Source: an uncultured Eggerthellaceae bacterium
GTDB lineage: Bacteria > Actinomycetota > Coriobacteriia > Coriobacteriales > Eggerthellaceae
Direction: 5' to 3'
Assembly: GCA_934623455.1 (NCBI GenBank)
Contig: CAKTVK010000020.1
Location: forward strand, 1 to 28,627
DNA: 28,627 bases
Shown here: piece after piece, positions 8,616 to 15,893 of the stretch
Layout of the letters: each line of letters opens with the position of its first letter
How positions within the stretch are numbered: position 1 is the stretch's first letter
The notes under the pieces: model-generated
What the model was told of the DNA's origin: nothing
Databases searched by the model: none
What the model saw: only the letters and a program-made list of their open reading frames with translations
Position numbers and translations under genes: made by a program

Positions 8616-9221
8616 CTAGAACGCCCCCTGACAATTAAAGGCACCAAGGGCTTCACCGTCGCCTTTTTTTTCAATCGCCTCTCGAACCCCAAGATCCAGG
8701 AAGATAGGAATAAGCTCATCGCTGTGCGCATTGGCAAGCATTCCACATTCGATAAGGCACTTGCGTAGAACCTGCTTGATCTTCCCAATCGTGTTGTCCG
8801 TAACATCAGCAATGTTTTCGTAGTCCATCTGAAGACGCGTCATGTACGCACCCATCTCAGCAGCGCCCAGAGTATAGTCGAGTTCTTGGAAATGTCGGGC
8901 AACTTCGGTTGTCATAAAATGTCGAACTAAAGGATAGGTGCTCATCATTGCATAGAGATTGGCTTGAGCGGCAGCCTCGGGATCTCCCTTTGCGATGATC
9001 TGAACAATAGCGTCACTCTTGACGGCATTGATTCTCTTTATGCAAACACGTGCAATATTGCCAACCATGCGCTCGGTCGGGTACTGAATCAGATTCTCGG
9101 ACTTTACCTTCTCGGCGATTTCGCCGTCAGAAAGCTCATTGAGTTTCAATTGGCACACAACGCGCATCTCGCGAAGCAAGAACTGCTCACGAGTGATGCA
9201 CGCTCCCTCAAGCCTTGGCAC
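8616..9221 (-). CDS. brxA: BREX protein BrxA (DUF1819)
   Basis: This 201-residue helical protein fits DUF1819/BrxA, the first core gene of type 1 BREX. Family members have been reported as small DNA-binding helical proteins. Supporting signs are the opening PRLEGACITREQFLLREMRV, the segment SENLIQYPTERMVGNIARVC, and its placement immediately before brxB. The start is GTG at 9221 with a strong GGAGGTGG site about 6 bases upstream. This start lies inside the end of the preceding ribbon-helix-helix gene (14-base overlap), which suggests coupled translation. Confidence 0.93.
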   Translation of the reverse strand: MPRLEGACITREQFLLREMRVVCQLKLNELSDGEIAEKVKSENLIQYPTERMVGNIARVCIKRINAVKSDAIVQIIAKGDPEAAAQANLYAMMSTYPLVRHFMTTEVARHFQELDYTLGAAEMGAYMTRLQMDYENIADVTDNTIGKIKQVLRKCLIECGMLANAHSDELIPIFLDLGVREAIEKKGDGEALGAFNCQGAF

Positions 9222-9423
9222 CGTTATCCACCTCCCCGAGCAACTCCATGTTTGAGACGATGTCGGCAGCTAGCACTTGAGTGATATAAGCAGAAACACT
9301 CACGCATTTTTCTTCAGCGATTTGCGTGACAGCATCTTTCATCTCCGGAGTAACTGCAAAAATAATTCGCTCACTTTTTTTGCCATTTAGGACAGTCTTT
9401 CTCAGAACCTTTTCATCAGGCAT
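9208..9423 (-). CDS. Ribbon-helix-helix DNA-binding protein heading the BREX operon
   Basis: This 71-residue protein has a short basic start, then a strand (ERIIFAVTPEMKDAV, about 18-32) and two helices (QIAEEKCVSVSAYITQVLAA), which is the ribbon-helix-helix (CopG/Arc/MetJ-like) layout. Such proteins bind DNA as dimers and usually repress their own operon. The ATG has GAAAGGGG upstream, and its end overlaps the brxA start by 14 bases. First position in the BREX operon suggests an autoregulator, taking the place of the WYL-domain BrxR seen in several other BREX loci; that role is inferred. An antitoxin-like role is possible, but there is no toxin gene beside it. Confidence 0.75.
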   Translation of the reverse strand: MPDEKVLRKTVLNGKKSERIIFAVTPEMKDAVTQIAEEKCVSVSAYITQVLAADIVSNMELLGEVDNGAKA

Positions 9424-9450
9424 ACCATGCCCCTTTCAAACGGCATAATC

Positions 9451-9480
9451 TTTATATAAAACATCATACCAGCCTTAAGG
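9451..9480 (-). promoter_or_regulatory. Candidate BREX operon promoter with palindrome
   Basis: On the minus strand CTTAAG (9479-9474) and TATAAA (9456-9451) are spaced 17 bases apart, upstream of the ribbon-helix-helix gene. The 8-base palindrome CCTTAAGG (9473-9480) overlaps the -35 element and could be an operator for that protein. TATGAT at 9468-9463 is an alternative -10. The -35 is a poor match to consensus, so this is tentative. Confidence 0.35.
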
Positions 9481-9484
9481 ATAT

Positions 9485-9895
9485 TCCGAAGAAGAACTAA
9501 AGATTTACGGTGTGCAATTTATGCAAACAAAGCAGGAGTCCTCTGTCGCAAGCTCCACCAGATGCTGTCAAAATCCAGCCAAAAACGCGCCTGTCATTTC
9601 GCCAACAGACAGCAAGAATACTGCCGGGTAGCCAACGAATTGGACTGTCTTGTTGAATAACATCCTCGGGTTCGGGTACCCGCATTTCCTCGCATCCGCG
9701 CAATCGAACCACCCGCAATCGTGGCGTGCAAGAGCCTTCAAGACCTCCGTTTTCGTAATGTGCACATAAGACGAGCTCGGTTCATATGTCCACCGAACCC
9801 GAAAATGGAAAAAGCACCATTTCCCAAACCATATTTTTTATTCGAATCCGGAAAACCGAACCGTTATCGTCCAATTGGCGCGCCCGCTGAAGACA
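9485..9895. other. Intergenic stretch, no well-supported gene
   Basis: Between the BREX promoter and the decayed abi gene I see no gene I would defend. The best candidate is a 65-codon minus-strand frame (9568-9765, GTG start) without a good ribosome site and with no family I recognise. Base use is uneven and the stretch may be debris of the same decayed defence region. Confidence 0.5.
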
Positions 9896-10340
9896 CTACA
9901 ATCCCAATCGGGTCCTAAGATCTTGAGCAATGATTACGTTGAGCGCATCCTCATATTTTCGCAACAGACACTCAATATCCTTTTCAAATTGCTCACAACA
10001 TCGCGAGGCAGGACGACCTCCATGAGCTTTAGCATAGCTGCATAGTCGTCATTTCCGACCCTTGCGCAATAGAGACGCTCATCGTGCGCACAGATTTCTG
10101 AAATGCGTAAGCACATCGTATGCCCTAAGCACCTCATATGGGGTAATCTTTTTGTCGCCTTTCACGCGAAGCGTGGTCTTGAATAAAGCGTGGTCTTGAA
10201 TAAATATCTGCAAACAGAATTCTGGTCGCCCCTCTTCGGTAGTTTTCACGCAATAGAACGGTAGAGGCTTCTACGCCGACACGCATACCTCTAGATTCGA
10301 GAATACGAATTTGCTCATCGATGGTTTTGAATTCCTTCAA
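9896..10340 (-). pseudogene. Decayed Abi_2/AbiF-family abortive-infection gene
   Basis: Abi_2 (AbiD/AbiF) proteins are HEPN-type abortive-infection effectors of about 300 residues. Only about 145 codons in three frames remain here. The N-terminus reads EFKTIDEQIRILESRGMRV (TTG start at 10340, GGGG upstream), then LLRENY, after which most of the body is missing. A second frame gives KGDKKITPYEVLRAYDVLTH then FRNLCA. A third continues HDERLYCARVGNDD and VVLPRDV, and another shift reaches the end QFEKDIECLLRKY...DLRTRLGL with a stop at 9896. The family's RN-x-CAHxERLY signature is therefore split by a frameshift. A 17-bp tandem duplication at 10169-10202 adds a further shift. The gene cannot make an intact protein. 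The family call rests on remembered motifs. Confidence 0.75.
10169..10202. repeat. 17-bp tandem duplication inside the abi pseudogene
   Basis: The unit AAGCGTGGTCTTGAATA occurs twice back to back (10169-10185 and 10186-10202) with no mismatch. Seventeen is not a multiple of three, so the duplication shifts the reading frame of the Abi_2 remnant. Perfect identity suggests a recent event. Confidence 0.9.
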
Positions 10341-10349
10341 TGCGGTCCC

Positions 10350-10440
10350 CTTATAAAATCAGAGGGCCGCTGGTTGTACCCAGCGACCCTCTTTTGTCCC
10401 TGCCTCACGTAGAGTCCACAAGGACTGTATCACTGAAATC
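10350..10440 (-). ncRNA. Structured RNA upstream of abi gene, abiF-motif-like
   Basis: Immediately upstream of the abi remnant the minus strand can form two hairpins. The first (10426-10413) has a perfect 5-bp stem AGTCC/GGACT with a 4-base loop. The second (10392-10361) has 13-base arms, AGAGGGTCGCTGG on the minus strand pairing with CCAGCGGCCCTCT, with one non-Watson-Crick position and a 6-base loop. A published RNA motif named abiF sits upstream of Abi_2/AbiF genes, and recent work treats such RNAs as partners of the AbiF protein. Position and stem shape fit, but I have not matched it to the Rfam model. On the plus strand the larger hairpin is followed by TTTT and could instead act as a terminator. 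Confidence 0.6.
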
Positions 10441-10447
10441 ATTTTAA

Positions 10448-10475
10448 ACTATAAACTCATTGACATGGACAACAA
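10448..10475 (-). promoter_or_regulatory. Candidate promoter of the abi-associated RNA
   Basis: On the minus strand TTGTTG (10475-10470) and TATAGT (10453-10448) are separated by 16 bases, about 10 bases ahead of the first hairpin region. A transcript from here would start near 10440 and cover both hairpins before entering the broken abi gene. Confidence 0.45.
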
Positions 10476-10651
10476 TTTGATGAAATCCAAGCACTTTCAA
10501 ACAAGTCCAAGAAAAGTAAATTTGCAAGTTCATCCGAGGCCTTACGTTTCATAAAGGACGCTTCCCCCGAGACACTAATTGCGCGCACCTACCAGCCCGA
10601 ATACCAGCACGAAGGAATACGAATCGTAGACGCCGCCGATTGGCTGAGCAA

Positions 10652-10696
10652 CCCCATTCCCCAAAAGGAGTAAATTCGCAGTTTTGGGGAATGGGG
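10652..10696. repeat. Perfect 15-bp inverted repeat
   Basis: The arms CCCCATTCCCCAAAA (10652-10666) and TTTTGGGGAATGGGG (10682-10696) are exact reverse complements, separated by 15 bases. The stem is G/C-heavy at the base. It could be a bidirectional terminator lacking a strong T-tract, or a copy of a dispersed palindrome. Confidence 0.85.
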
Positions 10697-10895
10697 GCGT
10701 GCTTCGATAAAAACGGCGATTCGACCACCGAATATCGTCGATTTGCCTGAGTTTATCCCCTGTTTTCCAACAAGGACGGTTCAAGAGCGCAAGCGCACAT
10801 CCAATCCGTCCTCACGCGCGGGACACCTCTCGGCCACCTTGAAGGTGTCAATGCAGTCGTACCCCCGCAAGCGGCACCTTGTCAGAAATTGGAGC

Positions 10896-11068
10896 CGAAT
10901 GTGCAAAATATTCCTGTTCGGGGTACTTCGTAGGGCGGTTATGGCTCGAACGGCACCGCTTAAGTTGGAGCATATCGGCAAAAGCCCAGGTCGCAAATCG
11001 CCGATGGCAGACAAATAAGATTCAACGTTCTATCCACCTACCCCGAACAGGAGTATTTTGCACATTCG
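10896..11068. repeat. MITE-like element: near-perfect 31-bp terminal inverted repeats
   Basis: The left arm, starting CGAATGTGCAAAATATTCC (from 10896), and the right arm, ending at 11068, are reverse complements over about 31 bases with one mismatch (ATATTC against ATACTC). They enclose roughly 110 bp without a gene. The size and symmetry resemble a miniature inverted-repeat element. I do not see a clear flanking target duplication, so the element type is uncertain. Confidence 0.6.
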
Positions 11069-11219
11069 AACCGAAAAAACGACAACATGCCCCGTAGGGT
11101 CGGATCATGCGGCCCCAAAAGACCCATCACGCCGCAAAACCGCCACGCGCACCCAAAGTCCCGGCACGCCGCAAGACTGCAACGCCCACCCAAAGCCTCG
11201 CCACACTGCATCGGGGCGC

Positions 11220-11251
11220 AAAAAATCCGAGGCACGCACGGCACCTCGGAT
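11220..11251 (-). terminator. Rho-independent terminator (minus strand)
   Basis: On the minus strand ATCCGAGG (11251-11244) pairs with CCTCGGAT (11232-11225) and is followed by a run of T (11225-11220). It lies about 160 bases beyond the stop of the PNPOx-like gene and is the likely end of its transcript. Confidence 0.65.
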
Positions 11252-11409
11252 CCGAATGCTCGATTGCTGGCAAAAGACGCGGCAGCGTCAGACAATCGCG
11301 ACAGCAACCCTTACCAACCCCAAAAGCAGGCAAAAGCAAGTCTGAACCAACCGTTGCGAAGGCGCGCCCCAAGCCAACTGCTACGAAAACGCACCTCCAG
11401 CCAAGCCGG

Positions 11410-11820
11410 CTACACCAATCGCACGCCGGCGTCGGGACCGGGGGTAATGGAATAGACTTCCTCGACGTGCATCCAACACACACCCTTGGAATAGTAGTCG
11501 TAACCCATGGAGCTTAGAATCTGATGAACCTGCGCAGCAATGGCTTCATAGCGCGGACCCTCGTTTTCATACACCACGGTGCCTTTGACCTGATAACCAT
11601 GCGTTTCATCCCACACGCTCACGGACATTTTCGGGTTTTCCCGCAAGTTCGCCAACGTCTTATTCAGGTACTGATCGGAAATCATAATCGTCTCATCATC
11701 GTACGCTTGCTTCATTGAGCAGCACACCACGTTGGGCACACCGTTGGCATCGCACGTAGCTACCGCAGCGGCATATACGTTGTTGATCAAATCCATGCAA
11801 TCCTGAGGCATTTTCGCCAT
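11410..11820 (-). CDS. Pyridoxamine 5'-phosphate oxidase-like (FMN-binding split-barrel) protein
   Basis: This 136-residue protein has the look of the small PNPOx-like flavoproteins: VYAAAVATCDANGVPNVVCC (about 15-34) as the first barrel strands, then an ISDQYLNKTLANLRENPKMS segment typical of the FMN-binding face, and a V-W-E-T-H-GYQVKG strand. Members bind FMN, heme or F420 and act as reductases of unknown substrate; the exact reaction cannot be read from sequence. I chose the ATG at 11820 because AAAGGGGA lies about 6 bases upstream; an upstream frame extension to 11976 has no supporting site and no family match. It diverges from the flavodoxin-like gene at 12186. Confidence 0.8.
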   Translation of the reverse strand: MAKMPQDCMDLINNVYAAAVATCDANGVPNVVCCSMKQAYDDETIMISDQYLNKTLANLRENPKMSVSVWDETHGYQVKGTVVYENEGPRYEAIAAQVHQILSSMGYDYYSKGVCWMHVEEVYSITPGPDAGVRLV

Positions 11821-12132
11821 AACGAATCCCCTTTCATCTGCGATTCCGTCACCCGCGCAAACTGCGCACCCACATAAAAACAACGCGTGAACCGGGCACC
11901 AAACGTTGCAACGCGCGAAACCTTTTCCGCTACTCGCGCAAGTCGCACCCAGAAAAACACGCATCTTTTGCCGCACATTCTATCACGAACCATCGGGGAA
12001 TCGCCGCGTCGCGGCACCCTTAGCCCGCAGCACACGCCGCGCGAGACCGCCGATGCCTCGCAGCAGAAAGCTGAAAAGGTAACAAACACGTGCCCAAAGC
12101 ACGACACGCGGCGCAGCAATAAAACGCGGGAT

Positions 12133-12138
12133 TATAAT
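12133..12138 (+). promoter_or_regulatory. TATAAT -10 element upstream of the flavodoxin-like gene
   Basis: A consensus TATAAT stands 48 bases before the ATG at 12186. No convincing -35 is present at the usual distance, so it is a -10-only candidate. Confidence 0.4.
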
Positions 12139-12185
12139 TTTCTTACCAGCATAGAACACGCATCAAACGAAAGGCGGACGCACCC

Positions 12186-12695
12186 ATGACGAACAAGCAC
12201 TATTCAATCATCTTCAGCAGCGTGACAGGCAATACCAAGCTGCTGGCCAGCGCCATCCGCGACGCACTGCCGCAAGAAAACTGCGACTATTTCGGCACCA
12301 GCTCCAACAGGGAAACCCCCACATCAGAACTGCTTTTCATCGGCTTCTGGACCGACAAAGGCACCGCGGACGAAAACACCCTGAACCTGCTGAAAGCACT
12401 CCACGACAAGAAAATCTTCCTGTTCGGAACGGCGGGATTCGGCGGAAGCGAAGAGTACTACCAAAAGATTCTGGCCAAAACAAAAGAAACCATCGATGCC
12501 AGCAACACAATTGTCGGCGAATACATGTGCCAGGGCAAAATGCCCTTGTCCGTAAAAGAGCGCTACGTGAAGATGATCGAAGAGCACGGCCACAAGCCGA
12601 ACCTGGACGCCCTTCTTGAAAACTTCGATAGCGCGCTTTCACACCCAGATGCAAACGACCTGGAAAAGCTGAAAGAGCTGGTGGCGGCGCAATAA
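12186..12695 (+). CDS. Flavodoxin-family protein
   Basis: This 169-residue protein has a flavodoxin fold signature. A first strand (YSIIFSS) leads into a phosphate-binding loop SSVTGNTKLLA (11-21). Next come a LLFIGFWTDKGTADE segment (about 50-64), where FMN-ring contacts usually lie, and a FLFGTAGFGGSEEYY strand-loop (about 79-93). Flavodoxins carry electrons or act as FMN reductases in the cytoplasm. The sequence resembles stand-alone flavodoxin-like proteins of anaerobes, some of which partner reductases such as those for bile pigments; that link is only a possibility. The start is ATG with AAAGGCGGA upstream. It diverges from the PNPOx-like flavoprotein, so the two may serve related redox chemistry. 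Confidence 0.85.
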   Translation: MTNKHYSIIFSSVTGNTKLLASAIRDALPQENCDYFGTSSNRETPTSELLFIGFWTDKGTADENTLNLLKALHDKKIFLFGTAGFGGSEEYYQKILAKTKETIDASNTIVGEYMCQGKMPLSVKERYVKMIEEHGHKPNLDALLENFDSALSHPDANDLEKLKELVAAQ

Positions 12696-12909
12696 CGCCG
12701 ACAGGCGCCCGCGACGCCAACCCTCACCCACGTAAGGGAGCGGGCAAAGGGACAGCAGCACCAGTGCAGGCGCGGGCACGGACGCAAGCACCCCGCGACG
12801 CCATTGCAGCCCAACCGCGCGCAGGAAAAACATGCAGCTCAGCAACATGAACGCACCAGCGCCACAGCAGCTACTACGCAAAAACCAGCCGTCCGCGCAT
12901 AAAAATATG

Positions 12910-12941
12910 AACGCCCTTCGCTTTTTTGAAGGGCGTTTTTT
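12910..12941 (+). terminator. Rho-independent terminator (plus strand)
   Basis: AACGCCCTTC (12910-12919) pairs with GAAGGGCGTT (12928-12937), followed by a T-run to 12941. It is in the 377-base gap after the flavodoxin-like gene. The rest of that gap (12696-13072) shows no gene, only a tandem CCGATAAACA pair near 12995. Confidence 0.85.
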
Positions 12942-13072
12942 GAAGCCTCTCACACCCGCACCCCGAACCAAACTTGCGTGGTATCATGCCCCGATAAACA
13001 CCGATAAACACGAGCACAACCAAAGTAACGGGAACAAAAAGCCAACGGATATAACCCGAAAAGTAATCATTT

Positions 13073-14872
13073 ATGCAAGTACTGACGCAGCTGAGAGAAA
13101 AAATCAATAACCGGCCCCGCAAAGAGCGCCCGCAGAAAATGCACAAGCCCAGCTTCCTGGCGCGCGTTGTCACGCAATGGTGCAACCGCCTGCTGGGTGC
13201 CGCGCGCGATCGCTCCTTCCACGAGGAAGATCAGGAGTTCGAGGCCAACCAAACCAGCCGCGACTACATTTGGAACATTATCGGCATGGGCATGTGGGGC
13301 GTGGTCTTCCCCACCTTGACCATCATCGTCACACAGCTTTCCGGCGCCGAACAAGCAGGCATGTTCTCCATGGCCTACGTTGTTGCAATGCTGCTTTTGA
13401 TTGTGGCGCATTTCGGCATTAGAACGTACCAGGTCAGCGACGTTTCCGAAACCTATGCGTTCTCGGAATACCAGATAAGCCGCGTTATCACGTGCTTGCT
13501 GGCCATTATGATTGGCGCCACGTATTGCGCCGTGCGCGGCTACGACCAAACAATGAGCACGCTATGCGTAAGCCTGGTTGTCTACAAGGCAATCGATGGA
13601 TTGGCCGATGTCTACGAAGGCCGTTTGCAGCAAGTGGGCAAAATGTACCTGGGCGGCGTGAGCGTTTTCGTGCGCGCGCTGCTTTCCTTCGTCTCCTTCA
13701 CCATCACGCTGCTTATCACGCGCTCGCTTCCCACGGCAAGCGTTGTCATGGCGGTGTTCGCCGGCGCATCCACGCTCTTCTTGACCATACCGCTTGCTTA
13801 CTTCGAAACCGAGCAATCGGCGCGCCCTCGATTCAGAGCCGTGCTTAGCCTGTTCAAGCAAAGCTGGCCTCTGTTCGCCGCGCTGTTCATGTATTCGCTC
13901 ATCGACAACATGCCAAAATTCGTCATGGAAGGCATGCTTGGCTACGACAACCAGCTTTACTACAACGTTCTGTACTTCCCTGCCATGTTTATCCTGCTCA
14001 CGGGGCAAACCGTCTACAAGCCGATGCTCGTGAAAATGGCGAAGACGTGGCACGACCCAGAAAAGCGCCGGCGCTTCGACCTGATTATCATTGCCGCGCT
14101 TTTGGGCATTGCCGCGTTCGCTTTTGTTGTGGTGCTCCTGATGCACTGGGTTGGCTTGACCATCTTCAGCTTCTTGTATGGCATTGACTTTACCCAGTTC
14201 AGAGAAGCATCCACCATCATGGTTATATCGGGCGGCATTATTGCGGGCATCGACTTCCTGTATCAGGTGATCACCATTCTGCGCCGCCAACACGATGTCA
14301 TCATCGCCTACCTGGTGGCGTTCATCCTTGCCCTGTTCACACCCATGCTGCTTATCCACTACGCCGGCCTGAACGGCGCCGTTACCAGCTACCTGATTAC
14401 CATGACCGTGCTGTTTATCCTTATGCTATGGATTTACTTCCGCATTAGGTTCGACAAAACCCTGGGAAGCGAAGCAGAAGACGCCGAAGAAGAACCCGCG
14501 CAGAGTCCGCTTGACGAACGCGTGGCGGCACGCCGGGAAAGCCGTCAGGCACGCAGTGGCGTTTCGGGGGCCGCAACGATTGCTCCGGACACTGCGTCCG
14601 CACGGCACAGCGCTCGACCTGTTGCATCGTACGAAGCACGACGCAACACTCGACCTGGCGCCAATAGCGGCAACAGTGCTCGCCATAGCGGCAATGTCGG
14701 CAACGCCAACGGCGTCAACGGCAGCAACGGCAGCGCGGGCGTACCGCGCACGGCACGCCACGAAGCTCCGCGCAACACGCAATACGGCATCCGCCGCAGC
14801 GGCGGAAACGCTGCCAGCAACAGTACTGCGCAATCTGCGCCTCGTCACGGAAACCGCCGCCAAGACCAGTAA
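13073..14872 (+). CDS. Polysaccharide/lipid-linked oligosaccharide flippase (Wzx/MOP superfamily)
   Basis: This is an integral membrane protein of 599 residues. After a basic 60-residue start come about a dozen hydrophobic segments, from WNIIGMGMWGVVFPTLTII (about 67-85) to YLITMTVLFILMLWIYFRIR (about 442-461). The layout matches polysaccharide-type flippases that move undecaprenyl-linked sugars across the membrane. No glycosyltransferase or polymerase gene is adjacent, so the substrate is unknown. The last 130 residues (about 470-599) are cytoplasmic-looking, low in complexity and rich in Arg, Ser, Asn, Ala and Gly, and are not part of the usual fold. The ATG at 13073 has a weak ribosome site; Met23 (13139) is an alternative start. 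Confidence 0.8.
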   Translation: MQVLTQLREKINNRPRKERPQKMHKPSFLARVVTQWCNRLLGAARDRSFHEEDQEFEANQTSRDYIWNIIGMGMWGVVFPTLTIIVTQLSGAEQAGMFSMAYVVAMLLLIVAHFGIRTYQVSDVSETYAFSEYQISRVITCLLAIMIGATYCAVRGYDQTMSTLCVSLVVYKAIDGLADVYEGRLQQVGKMYLGGVSVFVRALLSFVSFTITLLITRSLPTASVVMAVFAGASTLFLTIPLAYFETEQSARPRFRAVLSLFKQSWPLFAALFMYSLIDNMPKFVMEGMLGYDNQLYYNVLYFPAMFILLTGQTVYKPMLVKMAKTWHDPEKRRRFDLIIIAALLGIAAFAFVVVLLMHWVGLTIFSFLYGIDFTQFREASTIMVISGGIIAGIDFLYQVITILRRQHDVIIAYLVAFILALFTPMLLIHYAGLNGAVTSYLITMTVLFILMLWIYFRIRFDKTLGSEAEDAEEEPAQSPLDERVAARRESRQARSGVSGAATIAPDTASARHSARPVASYEARRNTRPGANSGNSARHSGNVGNANGVNGSNGSAGVPRTARHEAPRNTQYGIRRSGGNAASNSTAQSAPRHGNRRQDQ

Positions 14873-14974
14873 AGAAAGCAGCACTTCCAAAGAAGCGCCG
14901 CCACAATAAATTCGCAGGCCAAAGGCTCAATCGATTAGCCACCACTGAGCCACTACCAAGCCGCTACCAAACCA

Positions 14975-15724
14975 CTACCGAGCTACGCGCTTATGTAAAT
15001 CGGAAGCAATACGGTCAATCTCGGCGCTGTAATCGGCGCACGCGCGCAAATCGTGCCGCACTCCATCGTCAAGCGCGGGGTTATCTTTCTTGTAACAAAC
15101 TTTGTGCTCGAAACTCGCCCATGAATCCATGCTGAGCGTGCGCATTTGGACCTCAACGGGCATCATGCGTTTCTCGCTGTGCAGGAAAATGGGCACGCGC
15201 ACGATAAGATGAAGGCTGCGATATCCGTTTGGCTTGGGGTTGGCAATGTAGTCCTTCTTCTCCAAAAGCTCAATGTCGTCCTGACCAACAAATGCATCCG
15301 CTAAATCGTACACTTGGTCAAGAAACGTGCAGATAACACGCACGCCCGCCACATCGAACAGGTTCTCTTCAATGCCTTCCGGCGTAATAGGGAACCCCTT
15401 GCGAATGAGCTTCCCCACAATGCTTTCCGGCGACTTCACCCTGCTTTTGATGTTCTCAATGGGGTTGCCCTCGGCAAAAATCGACAAGTCCTGATTGAGC
15501 ACGCGAAACTTTGTTTCAACCTCCATCAACGCGCACCGATAATACCCCATGAGCTTGCGATACGCATACAGCTGCTCGGTCGCCCACGCCGCTGTGAGCT
15601 GGGGTGCCTGCGCTGATAACGCATGACGCAACTCATTGAGCATCGATGCGTCATTCGAAACCAGCCCCGTGGCCAACCCCGCTATTGAATCGATCGCCGA
15701 TGTTTCCGACGTTTCCGTTACCAT
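14975..15724 (-). CDS. Small alarmone synthetase ((p)ppGpp synthetase, RelQ/YjbM-like)
   Basis: This protein makes (p)ppGpp from ATP and GDP or GTP. It has 249 residues and only the RelA/SpoT-type synthetase domain: RVKSPESIVGKLIRKG (95-110), NLFDVAGVRVICTF (121-134) with the metal-binding Asp124, NPKPNGYRSLHLIV (162-175) that holds the nucleotide, and PVEVQMRTLSMDSWASFEHK (189-208). There is no HD hydrolase, TGS or ACT domain, so it can make but not degrade the alarmone. Length and layout match the small alarmone synthetases of Gram-positive bacteria, with an N-terminal extension of about 40 residues. The ATG has AAGGAGAG about 7 bases upstream. It stands alone, convergent with the flippase gene. 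Confidence 0.92.
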   Translation of the reverse strand: MVTETSETSAIDSIAGLATGLVSNDASMLNELRHALSAQAPQLTAAWATEQLYAYRKLMGYYRCALMEVETKFRVLNQDLSIFAEGNPIENIKSRVKSPESIVGKLIRKGFPITPEGIEENLFDVAGVRVICTFLDQVYDLADAFVGQDDIELLEKKDYIANPKPNGYRSLHLIVRVPIFLHSEKRMMPVEVQMRTLSMDSWASFEHKVCYKKDNPALDDGVRHDLRACADYSAEIDRIASDLHKRVAR

Positions 15725-15893
15725 TGCTTATCTCTCCTTTTCATCAAAAAGCATCGCCCGCATCATCCGCGAAAGGCACCGAGAAGAAACGCCTTGCGTC
15801 GCCCCGGCGAAGAGTGTTGCGACGCGGCGCTGCCACCCCTGCGAAGCCCCAAAAGCCGATCGCGTGCCGCCACCACGGCGAAGGGCGAATCCC

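Larger units (their letters stand above)
10476..11219. other. Gene-free region of about 740 bp with inverted repeats
   Basis: No frame here has a convincing start site, family signature or coding character. The stretch holds the two inverted repeats listed separately (10652-10696 and 10896-11068). Its right part (about 11100-11220) is C- and A-rich with short direct-repeat-like runs of GCCGCAA and CACGCC. Confidence 0.6.

Noticed and set aside
9568..9765. 65-codon minus-strand frame with GTG start
   Set aside because: No good ribosome site, no family recognised, and the region looks like decayed DNA. It is kept only as a note in the intergenic entry.
10575..10784. 69-codon minus-strand frame spanning the perfect inverted repeat
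   Set aside because: The frame is produced by the palindrome and GC-rich flanks; there is no start signal and no family.
10879..11097. 72-codon plus-strand frame containing ECAKYSC
   Set aside because: It lies across the MITE-like inverted repeat, and the same peptide appears in a minus-strand frame from the other arm, which is expected from the repeat and not from coding.
11087..11517. Overlapping plus-strand frames of 122-136 codons, Pro/Arg/His-rich
   Set aside because: They arise from a stop-poor C- and A-rich stretch, run into the antisense of the PNPOx-like gene, and have no ribosome site.
13562..14359. 265-codon minus-strand frame opposite the flippase
   Set aside because: It is His/Gln-rich antisense of membrane-helix codons, a typical shadow with no domain.
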